A DNA stretch of 23,481 bases from positions 1 to 23,481 of the forward strand of contig JADJRE010000033.1 in assembly GCA_016712375.1 (NCBI GenBank), read 5' to 3'. The stretch's first letter is position 1. Each line of letters begins with the position of its first letter. Below, piece after piece: positions 11,465-19,031 of this stretch. Both the position numbers and the translations under genes were made by a program. This stretch comes from Rhodospirillales bacterium (lineage in GTDB: Bacteria; Pseudomonadota; Alphaproteobacteria; Rhodospirillales; Defluviicoccaceae). Under the pieces are notes generated by a model. It saw only the letters and a list, made by a program, of their open reading frames with translations, was not told the DNA's origin and made no database searches.

Positions 11465-11758
11465 TGGCAATAACCGCCTGGCCAGAGCAGCCCGAGGCAA
11501 GCTGCGGAGGGTCACGTCGGAACTTCCGCCGTCTCCGGCCGCCCCGTCTCGCCCTCGATAGTTTCTTGCGGCAGGGGCAGTTGGATACAAACCGAGGCGC
11601 CGACATCATTCAGGCCGGACTCGATCTCGTCTGCGCCCGCGCCAGCGACTCCAGTTCCTGCCGCTCCGCTGCACTCAACGCAATCCCCACCGCACCTTGC
11701 CCATCACGATCACCCGTCAGCCACATGCGTGATCGTAAGGACGTCCCGATCAGGACAC
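11465..11758. other. Gap with IS630-like transposase remnant and orphan coding fragment
   Basis: No intact gene. On the minus strand 11610-11726 encodes 38 residues containing GIALSAAERQELESLARAQT, which resembles the N-terminus of IS630-family transposases. It stops abruptly. In another minus frame, 11512 to about 11630 reads as a plausible protein C-terminus (DVGASVCIQLPLPQETIEGE ending at TGA 11512-11514), unidentified. The two pieces meet near 11630, suggesting an old recombination or deletion joint. Assignment is by eye only. Confidence 0.35.
11742..11758. repeat. Left copy of 17-bp target site duplication
   Basis: CGTCCCGATCAGGACAC directly abuts the left terminal inverted repeat of the IS and is identical to 13151-13167 at the other end. 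Confidence 0.8.
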
Positions 11759-13150
11759 TGTCGATAACAAACTGAACTGTCCGGTTTAGGTACCAAATGA
11801 ATTGACCGCTTCTGTTGCGGTGGTTGGGCCTGTGGGGTTGTGGGCAACGCGGCAGCGTTGTCCATAAATCCACAGGCCCTTGCGGCGTCGAAGCGGTTCA
11901 CGCCGCTTGCCGATCGGAGCCGTCGACGAAGCTTCCGTCGGCGGCGTAGGTGGCGAGACGACGGGGGCCGTAGAAGACGGCCAGGCCACCGTCGGGGTAT
12001 TCGTGGACGCGCACCGTCGCCTTGACGTAGTGGTGACGATGGCGATCGGCCGGGATCTGCAGCGTGCGGTTCTTGTAGCGCACCGTGTTGTCGTTACCGA
12101 CGACCCGCTCCTCCTGGATGCACAGGATGTCCTCGAGGTTGCCGGCGAACGGCACGAACGCCCAGCCGGCGTCTTCGGGAGTGCGGGCGAAACAGGCGTT
12201 GTGGCGCGGCAGATAGACCTCTTCGAGGAAGCGGTTGGCGGCCTCCATGGTGGTAATGCCGGCAACGCGCAGTTCCTGGGGCAGGCGCTTCTGTAAGGTG
12301 CCGAACATCCGTTCCGAGCGCCCCCTGGCCTCGGGCGAGTAGGCGGGGATGAGCTCGATGCCGAGCTGCGCCAGCGCGCGGCCGACCTGGGTGGGGTTGT
12401 CCTTGTCGACCGGGCCGCCGGCCTACGGCGTGTGCCAGTAATGCGATCCGCGATCGGCGTAGAGCGAGCAGAACAGACCACGTTCGGCGATCACCGCCTC
12501 AAGCCCAGGAACGTCGACATCGTCCTCCTCGGCGACGAAGAAGGCCGAGTAGATCTCCGGAGCTGGCGTCGTCCATGGTCACGATCAGGTCCCACATCTC
12601 GCCCGCGACCCACTCGTGGCGCGAGCCATCCTGGTGCAGCATCATGCCGACCATCGGCCGCCTGGGCCCGCTTGCGCCGATGTGCGCCGCGACGGGAGCG
12701 CCGGCGTGACGCGGCCGTGCGCCTGTAAGGTGATCCTGAGCCAGTTGTAGCTGCGCCGGAACCCATGCGCGGCAACCAGCGTCTCGTGCAGGTGCTTGAC
12801 GCCGAAATCCCAGTAGCGGTGTCGAACAGCTCCAGCACCGTCATCACCTCATCAACCGCCGCCCGTCTCGCCGATACCTTGCCCAGCTGGCGGGTCATAG
12901 AGCCCGTCCGCCCCTCGCCTCGAACCGCCCCGCCAGCGCCGAAACGTCCGCTCCGAGATCCCCAAGATCTCCGCCGCTTCCTCCTGGCTCAACATCCCGG
13001 TCCGGGTCCGGCCGTAAACCTCCTCGAACTTCATCAGGCGTATTCCCTGGAAACACTCCGTCCGCCTCATCACCGCTCCCTCTTTCGAGCGGTTCTAAAA
13101 CAGGACAGATCATCTGTTCCCTACGCCGGACATATCTCGTGTTAGCGACA
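11759..13150 (-). mobile_element. Insertion sequence of the ISNCY/IS1202 type, 1392 bp, degenerate
   Basis: The ends are imperfect inverted repeats of about 25 bases. The left starts TGTCGATAACA and ends TGTCCGG (11759-11784); the right, read inward on the minus strand, starts TGTCGCTAACA and ends TGTCCGG (13150-13126). Both are flanked by the same 17-base direct repeat (11742-11758, 13151-13167), the mark of transposition. One transposase gene fills the element. From memory, long target duplications are typical of the IS1202 family, with a subgroup near 15-18 bp. The transposase has an internal stop and several indels, so the copy is probably not autonomous. Confidence 0.8.
11898..13070 (-). 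pseudogene. ISNCY/IS1202-like DDE transposase, broken by indels and a stop
   Basis: The N-terminus has a helix-turn-helix typical of this group (MLSQEEAAEILGISERTFRR). Reading across shifts, the core gives HLHETLVAAHGFRRSYNWLR, then RPMVGMMLHQDGSRHEW and MWDLIVTMDDAS, then GLFCSLYADRGSHYWHTP, where the catalytic aspartates of the RNase H-like domain lie. A TAG follows HTP at about 12424. Then VDKDNPTQVGRALAQLGIEL and IPAYSPEARGRSERMFGTLQ supply the third acidic residue, and an undisturbed C-terminal frame runs to 11898. At least four shifts lie between 12480 and 12960. The start is ATG 13068-13070, after a GAGGGAG ribosome site; a GTG immediately upstream is an alternative. Confidence 0.8.
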
Positions 13151-13167
13151 CGTCCCGATCAGGACAC
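13151..13167. repeat. Right copy of 17-bp target site duplication
   Basis: Identical to 11742-11758 and directly adjacent to the right inverted repeat of the insertion sequence. Confidence 0.8.
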
Positions 13168-13688
13168 TGGCTACAAGGCAGCCACCTGCCTAAGCTAAAT
13201 CACCGGCAGAGAGGGCTAGTCTGGTAAAAAAGCTAGTCTTTTGTGGGTGGCAAGTCCAGGGCGCCTCCGTCAGAAGCCCACCCACTACCCATTCGGCGGC
13301 TACGGCAAAGCTTTCGCCAGAACCAGAAGTAATGAATCTACGCAAACTATCGTACATTAAGTACGCTATCTTTTCCAATTTTTGTACGACATGGGAAAAA
13401 GGGCATAATTGTATTCTATTGTTAAATATAATATTTAGTAGCGAATTATAGAACCGGAACTGTGGGCAAAAAGTCAAGTTGACGAAGTGATTCCATTAAA
13501 CTATCTTCCAGACCGGGTGCAAGCGGGGGGTGATCGCAAAGCTTGGATTAAGAACGCGTCTTAAATCGGAGAAACGCGCAGCGTCGCTTCGAGGGTGACG
13601 TACTGCCTGCTGCGCCCAGGGGCGACGGACGGCTTCGGTTGTTTATTTGCGGAGCTACAGTCGGGACATCCTTTAAGGGGATTTGGCA
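13168..13688. other. AT-rich intergenic region before the subtilase
   Basis: No convincing gene. The part from roughly 13320 to 13510 is much richer in A and T than the rest of the window, with runs such as TTGTTAAATATAATATTT around 13420. A 95-codon minus-strand frame crosses it (13190-13477), but it has no recognisable family and mixed composition, so I do not call it. The region contains a promoter-like pair and then a GC-rich leader to the protease gene. Confidence 0.5.
13479..13507 (+). promoter_or_regulatory. Sigma-70-like promoter for the subtilase gene
   Basis: TTGACG (13479-13484), a 17-base spacer and TATCTT (13502-13507) match the housekeeping -35/-10 pattern. The predicted start of transcription near 13514 would leave a leader of about 175 bases before the ATG at 13689. 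Confidence 0.5.
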
Positions 13689-15123
13689 ATGAGAGTTCAC
13701 AGAAAACTTGGGGAGTGCGTTCGGAGAATCGCGTGCCTGTCCGCAGCATTGGCACTGGCGGCAATCGTTACGGACGCGCACGCGCAAAATGCACCGGCGG
13801 CGCCGATCATCGTTTATACCGGCGCGGCCGAGGGAACCGGCGCGCCGGCGGCAGCGCTGGTTGCGCGGGCCAACGAGCGTGGTGTGCTGCGGGTGATCGT
13901 CGGCATCAGGGAGACGCTGGCCAACGAGGAGTCGCTGGCGCCAGCGCAGGCCAAGGCGCAGCGTGCACGGTTGCGGGCCAGCCAGCAGGCTGTGCTGGAG
14001 GCGACCGCCGGTGCCGGCGTCACTGGCGTTACCCTGTTCGACACCATTCCGTTCGCCGCCCTGAACGCCGATGCCGCGACGGTGCAACGGCTGCTTGCCG
14101 ACCCGCGCGTCACCAGTGTTCAGGAAGACGTTCCGGTTCCGCCGTCGCTGCTGCAGAGCGTGCCGCTGATCAAGGCCGATCAGGCGGCGGCGGCCGGCTT
14201 CAGCGGCACCGGACAGGTGGTCGCCATACTCGATACCGGGGTTTCCAAGACGCACCCGATGTTCGCCGGCGGCAAGATCGCCTCCGAAGCCTGCTATTCA
14301 TCGACCGTTCCCAATCACTCAAAGTCGCTGTGTCCGGGTGGCGCGGCCAGTTCTACCGCCGTCGGCTCCGGCGTGAACTGCGCCGTCGGTATCAACGGCT
14401 GTTACCACGGCACCCACGTCGCCTCCATCGCCGTCGGCAGCACTGCGTCCCGCAAAGGCGTCGCGCGTGGCGCGCGGGCGATCGCCATTCAGGTCTTCAG
14501 CCGATTCGACAAACTGTCCGACTGTTTCTTTGGCCCTACCCCGTGCGTCCGCACCTATACTTCCGACTACGTCAAAGGGCTCGAACGTGTTTCGCGCTGC
14601 GCGCCACGTTCAAGATCGCCTCTGTCAACATGAGCCTGGGTGGGGGTTCTGTGCAGCAGCTTGCGACAGTTGGGCGCCGGCAACGGCAATCATAAACAGT
14701 CTGTTCGCAGCCAACATTGCCACTGTCGTATCGTCGGGCAACAACGGCTTCAACGGCTCCATCAGTGCCCCCGCCTGCATCTCGAAGGCGGTGGCAGTCG
14801 GCAGCACCACGAAGACCGATGGGATTTCGTCTTTTCTCCAACCATGCCAACTAGTCGATTTGATGGCGCCCGGCGAAAACATCACCGCCGCCTATCCTGG
14901 AGATCTGTATAAGCCGGTAAGCGGCACCTCGATGGCGGCGCCGCACGTCGCCGGGGCTTTCGCCATCCTCAAGCAAGCCAAGCCGACCGCCACCGTCACC
15001 GAGATCCAGACCGCTCTCGCCTGCACAGGAAAGAAGCTCACCCGCGCCGGGATCACCAAGCCACGCATAGACGTGCTCGCGGCGCTCAACGTCATCCGCT
15101 CACCGGCCACCGGCTGTAACTAG
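13689..15123 (+). pseudogene. Secreted subtilisin-like serine protease (S8), two frameshifts
   Basis: Reconstructed length is about 478 residues. A signal peptide (to about residue 33, ending DAHAQ) is followed by a propeptide-like region (RVIVGIRETLANEES ... VTSVQEDVPVPPSLL) and the catalytic domain. The triad is visible: Asp in VVAILDTGVSKTHP, His in YHGTHVASIAVGS, Ser in SGTSMAAPHVAGAFAILKQA. The oxyanion-hole segment is SSGNNGFNGS. Frame is lost at TTT 14590-14592 and at G5 14642-14646; one added base at each restores VFALRATFKIASVNMSLGGG and the remainder. A short stretch near 14835 (FLQPCQLVDLMAPG) may hide two compensating indels. AAGGGG (13675-13680) lies 8 bases before the ATG. It acts outside the cytoplasm; its substrate is unknown. 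Confidence 0.87.
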
Positions 15124-15140
15124 GCCGGCTAATGGTCGGT

Positions 15141-15183
15141 CGCCACCTCCTGATCATTCCTTCCGGAAGATCAGGAGGTGGCG
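15141..15183. terminator. Strong hairpin downstream of the subtilase
   Basis: CGCCACCTCCTGATC (15141-15155) and GATCAGGAGGTGGCG (15169-15183) are perfect 15-bp arms. Inside them TTCC/GGAA extends the stem around a 4-base loop, with one bulged A. It starts 17 bases after the stop codon. There is no T-run, so it may be a terminator variant, a 3' stabiliser or a protein site. The remaining 200 bases to the next gene contain nothing I can identify. Confidence 0.6.
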
Positions 15184-15385
15184 CCGTTACCGCGCCTTGC
15201 GCTCGGTAGTGAAGCAGAATCGATTGCGGAAGAAACCGCACCCGACGGGAAGATCCTCCCGGACGTTGGCGGCACTCTTCTGTTCGCATCCGTGGCCGGC
15301 TTCCCCAAGATCAACTCCTGGATGAAGTTGCGCGATGAAGACAGAATGGTCGCAGTTGGCGGGAATGGCCTCTAGATCCTAACGC

Positions 15386-16654
15386 TCAAATGGACCAGGA
15401 CCGATGGAGCGTCCGCAGAAACGAGGTGGGATAACCTTTGCCAAAAATCTTGACCCGCAAGTGCGCCTTCATGCCGCTCTTGATTTTCTTGACTTTAGGA
15501 TCCGTCTTCCAGGCCTCGGAGAGGCACTCCGGCCATAGTTCTGCCAACATAGCGCGCTGCAACCGGAAGTTCGTGTAGAAACTGCGGTCCTTCCATTGTG
15601 TCGCCATCATCGTCGTAATCAGCTCGCGGCAGTCGAACGGGCACAGGGTTTCTTGGGCAAGGTCCTGCTCGATCAATGCTTGAGCTAACCAACGCCCCAT
15701 CTTGTACTCCCAATAGAATAGATCCAGCAGTTGGAAACCGGTAGCCTCGCAGCGTGGCTTTGCCGTCGCCAGCCATTCATCGATAGTCCGTCGCACGAAT
15801 GCTTCGTTCCCGAGACCCCATCCGTACAAGTCGGCAATCTTGTCCGCAGTGACCGTATCGAGGTTAGCTTTTCGGTACCACTTCAAACGGGCGGTTTCGC
15901 TACAGCTTCCCGTAAGCGCAACTCTGCGCTCACGGAATTCCTGCAGCAGTCCCTGAGCGCCCTCGCCGAAAAAGCGGTGCGGCATGGAAGTGTGTTGGGC
16001 TAGCAACTTCGAGAACTCGGTTCCGTCGATGACGGCGCGTGCCGGGACCACTTGGTGTGAGAGCCCGAGTTTCGCGCAAAGGCGTGCTGCTATCTTGATA
16101 TCCGGATCACTGCTGGGGACGGCCTGGTCCTTCATCCGGAGCGGATGCGCGATTGTATAGTACAAAACATTCTGAGAGATCGACTTGGTAGCGGCAAGCA
16201 CTAGGCGGCTGTCCATGCCGGCTGTAAGCGCCAGGGCCAGCGGGAACCTCTCATGCGCGCCCTCGACAATGTTTCTGAGCATCGTGGCAGCCCGATGCGC
16301 CACGTCCTCGAGCGGCTGTTCCTCGATCGGATCGCAGGGAAAGAACCGATGGTGCGAATGTTCCTTGAGATCTAGAAAGTGGTTTGCCTGCAGGTGCTTT
16401 ACCTCGGCATATCGGGTGACGTCGCCAGGGAAGTAATACTCGCGCATCCCCATGCCGATCTTGATAAGCTGAAGGAACTTCTCTGCTTCCGGATCAGGCT
16501 TGAGATTTAGAAGGTCAGCTAGCAGCGCGGGGTCCGATGCGTACCAACCTTTCTTGACGCCTACCGTGTAGACCAGCTGTCGCAGTCCGAATGCATCGTT
16601 AAGGAGGGTGTGGTGGTCGGGGGCCAGGACGAGCAGCACCCAGCGTCCCGCCAA
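15386..16654 (-). CDS. Asparagine-synthetase-like protein lacking most of the glutaminase domain
   Basis: 422 residues. The C-terminal two thirds are an AsnB-type ATP pyrophosphatase domain; LALALTAGMDSRLVLAATKS is the PP-loop (SGGxDS in the family). Further family-like parts are FYWEYKMGRWLAQALIEQDL and CPFDCRELITTMM. Before it, GRWVLLVLAPDHHTLLNDAFGLRQLVY corresponds to only the last part of the class II glutamine amidotransferase domain, in two pieces here: GRWVLLVLAP and NDAFGLRQLVY. The upstream 100 or so residues are absent. A short frame at 16662-16682 encodes MTICGF, like the Cys-nucleophile start of complete proteins, suggesting an internal deletion. The listed start is TTG without a clear ribosome site. 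Base composition is lower in GC than the neighbours, which suggests transfer. Function is uncertain; relatives amidate peptides or sugars. Confidence 0.75.
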   Translation of the reverse strand: MAGRWVLLVLAPDHHTLLNDAFGLRQLVYTVGVKKGWYASDPALLADLLNLKPDPEAEKFLQLIKIGMGMREYYFPGDVTRYAEVKHLQANHFLDLKEHSHHRFFPCDPIEEQPLEDVAHRAATMLRNIVEGAHERFPLALALTAGMDSRLVLAATKSISQNVLYYTIAHPLRMKDQAVPSSDPDIKIAARLCAKLGLSHQVVPARAVIDGTEFSKLLAQHTSMPHRFFGEGAQGLLQEFRERRVALTGSCSETARLKWYRKANLDTVTADKIADLYGWGLGNEAFVRRTIDEWLATAKPRCEATGFQLLDLFYWEYKMGRWLAQALIEQDLAQETLCPFDCRELITTMMATQWKDRSFYTNFRLQRAMLAELWPECLSEAWKTDPKVKKIKSGMKAHLRVKIFGKGYPTSFLRTLHRSWSI

Positions 16655-16779
16655 GCCCTCGTTAGAACCCGCAAATTGTCATACAGAACAGGAGTCCTGT
16701 GTCAACTATTCCGCATGTTCAACACATCTGGCCCCGTGTCTGCTACTGATAATGATTACTGGCACGTCCCAACGAGATG
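16655..16779. other. Low-GC spacer with start remnant of the asparagine-synthetase-like gene
   Basis: On the minus strand ATG at 16680-16682 opens MTICGF and stops at 16662-16664. This resembles the N-terminal nucleophile start of class II amidotransferases. Nothing else recognisable is present between this gene and the META-domain gene. Confidence 0.35.
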
Positions 16780-17875
16780 TTAGCGCAGGTAGACTGCCCG
16801 GAGGAGCGCGGCGGATTTTCCATTATCCTCGCGCAGCTCGAGAACCTGGCCGTTGATGCGCCAGGTGGGCCGTCTTTGCAAGGGCATCGGCCAGACGACG
16901 TTCAAGTTGGTCAAGCGGGGGTGGGCACGCCATCATCGTCGAGGCCGGCTGCTGGAAGTGCAAGGTCTCGCCGGCCGTTTCGTAGCCGCCGACGATTTGG
17001 TTACATCCGGCTGTCGCACTGAAGTGGGGCGGATCGGCGCGGAGCAGGATGTGCGGCTCCCGGTGCCCTTCCTTGCCACGGACGTCCTCGTCGGCAAGCT
17101 TGACGATTCGCCAGTAGGTATTGGTCAGTGTCGCATCGGCGCGATTGCGCTCGCAGGTCTCTCCGGACCACACATTGATGAACCGCTCGACGACCGCTGT
17201 TTCCTCGCTGCCTTCGCCTTCCATGCGCGGGCGCTCCGTAATCCTCCCGTCAAACGTCACCATCAACTCCTCACCAGGTTCCGCGCGAGCTTGCAGATAT
17301 GCTCGTTCAAGGCGTTGGAAATCGGCTTCCATCGCCACCGGGTAACTGCGGCCAGTCTTGCATTCGGTCAGCCGGGCGGCATCCGCCATATAGACGAACA
17401 TGCCGTCGAGGAGGGCAGGGGCGGCGGGAGGTTCAAGAACATCCTGATCCGTTGCATGCGGTGCTCCGGTTCGCCCGCCGATCATCTGCATCATCACCGC
17501 GACCTCGTTAGGCGCGCCGCGGGTGAGAACACGATGAAGCGTATTCGAGGTGAACATCAGCCGCTCGCCGACGCGGATGCGGGTCCGCACGGCATAGGTG
17601 AACCGCTCGTCAATCGCCGATCGATCGAAGGCCAGTGAGAAGGCGATCGGCGGCTGGCCAGGGCCTTCGATGGTCGTGCGGGCAATTTCCACTGCTGGAG
17701 CATCGACCCGACTGACGTCCTCCAGAACGGCCTCAAAGACGGCGTTGGGCGGCAACCCGATGCGTTCTCGAAACGATGCGGTTCCGGTTATCATCTCCTC
17801 GTCTGCAGATGCAGCCGTTATTATCCAAGCCGTCAGCGCCACGGCAATCAGATGCACCAGAAATGCAGTTCGCAT
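16780..17875 (-). CDS. Envelope protein with YbaY-like and META (HslJ) domains; C-terminal frameshift
   Basis: The continuous frame gives 350 residues ending at 16823. A signal peptide (MRTAFLVHLIAVALTAW, cleaved near ASA-DEE, no lipobox Cys) directs it to the periplasm. Residues about 28-135 resemble the YbaY/YscW domain (ITGTASFRERIGLPPNAVFE). The middle (VYMADAARLTECKTGRSYPV) resembles the NlpE C-terminal-like module. The end is a META domain (TYWRIVKL, SATAGCNQIVGGYE, TMMACPPPLDQLERRLADAL). Near 16864 one surplus base spoils the last strand; without it the protein continues HWRINGQVLELRED and stops at TAA 16780-16782, a normal META ending. A role in envelope stress or copper/novobiocin-type resistance is only inferred from domain names. 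ATG 17873-17875 follows a GAGAGTGAG sequence. Confidence 0.75.
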
Positions 17876-18264
17876 CTCACTCTCTGCGGTAAGAGTTTCG
17901 TCAGACGAAGTTGTTCGCTATCCGTCGCTGCGACCCGGCAGGCGCCGCTGCTTCGCGCCTGGGCCAGTCGCTCAACGCCAGAGGGCGAACTGGAATATAA
18001 TCCGATGAAGCGCGTCGTCCGTCCGGTCGGTGTCGCTACAACCGGCACTGCGGCATGACCTCAGCTTGCGGCGCGACCGTCGTAAGTTTCGCATTGTTGT
18101 CGAAAATGCTTGCACAGCGCCGGCCCAAGAGGCGATCCCGGAACACCCGACGCAGGACGCTCTTGTGATGATCACGAGGGAGGCCTTGTCGTCTGCAACG
18201 GCGTGGCCGTCGACCCTGGCGAAACTCGCTTGAGGGCAACCCCATCGAGCCAAGGAGCGCATCC
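17876..18264. other. Gene-free divergent spacer
   Basis: This 389-base stretch separates the divergent META and DUF4865 genes. Several short frames cross it on both strands, but none has recognisable sequence or a ribosome site. I looked for a tRNA fold and a tautomerase-like gene and saw neither. Confidence 0.5.
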
Positions 18265-18843
18265 ATGTACGCAATGCAGTACGCCATCGGCCTGCCTGCC
18301 GACTATGACATGGGGATCATCCGCGCGCGGGTGGCGGCGAAGGGATCGCTCTTCGACCGTTTCCCAGGCCTCGGCCTCAAGGCCTTCCTCGTCCGCGAGC
18401 GCGGCGTTCGCGGATCCGCAATCAATGAATACGCCCCCTTCTACCTCTGGCGGTCGATAGCCGGTATGAACCGATTCCTCTGGGGAGGGGGTGGCTTCGG
18501 CGGCATCGTCACCTCGTTTGGGCGGCCGCGCGTGCGGCACTGGACAGGTGTCTGCTTCGCCGGCGGTCCCGCCCGCGCCGAAGCAGCTCGCTTTGCCCGA
18601 CTCGAGCGCGAGCGGCGCTGCTCGACCTCGACCCGCAGCCGGAGATCAGAACGCAAGCGGTCGGAACTGCAAGACCGCGCCGGCGTGGCGGGCGTACATT
18701 CCGCGGTTCTTGCCGTCGATCCCTGGTGTTGGGAGTTGATCCGCTTTACCTTGTCTCTTGAGGAAGCGGGCCAGGGCACCGGCTATGAGGTCCTGCACCT
18801 CTGCACGCCGGAGCTGGAGCGCATCGCCGCGAAGGCTTTATGA
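18265..18843 (+). CDS. DUF4865 family protein
   Basis: 192 residues. The N-terminal half fits the DUF4865 pattern well: MQYAIGLPADYDMGIIRARV, FPGLGLKAFLVRERG, NEYAPFYLWRSIAGMNRFLW and TSFGRPRVRHW. The C-terminal part also fits (AVLAVDPWCWELIRFTLSLE, GYEVLHLCTPE). The biochemical function of this family is not known to me. The section between about 18600 and 18650 is unusually rich in Arg and Ser; in another frame it reads RAALLDLDPQPEIRTQ, more protein-like, so two compensating indels may be present. AAGGAG (18252-18257) lies 7 bases before the ATG. It is convergent with dabA. Confidence 0.7.
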   Translation: MYAMQYAIGLPADYDMGIIRARVAAKGSLFDRFPGLGLKAFLVRERGVRGSAINEYAPFYLWRSIAGMNRFLWGGGGFGGIVTSFGRPRVRHWTGVCFAGGPARAEAARFARLERERRCSTSTRSRRSERKRSELQDRAGVAGVHSAVLAVDPWCWELIRFTLSLEEAGQGTGYEVLHLCTPELERIAAKAL

Positions 18844-19031
18844 ACAGCGACCGTGGCGGCAGCTTTTCCAACATCGCTTGACAACACCATCGGGTCGAAT
18901 CGCACGCACGATGGCGGTCTGAGCAGAAGAAGTAGGCGCCCGCGGTGCTTGTGCGCTCCGGTGGCCCCGGGAGCCGGCCCGCTGCCGGGCGACGCAGTCG
19001 TCGCGGATCGGCAGCGGGCACAGGCGTTCCA

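Noticed and set aside
11742..11758. dif/Xer recombination site as IS target
   Set aside because: The 17-mer is palindromic but does not resemble the XerC/XerD arms of dif sites.
11786..12481. A 231-codon minus-strand frame inside the IS
   Set aside because: Arg/Ser/Thr-rich shadow of the transposase, which is recognisable in other frames of the same strand.
13190..13477. A 95-codon minus-strand frame in the AT-rich region
   Set aside because: No family, no ribosome site, and it spans a change in composition. It is probably chance.
15178..15375. A 65-codon + strand frame after the subtilase hairpin
   Set aside because: Non-ATG start inside the hairpin, no recognisable sequence.
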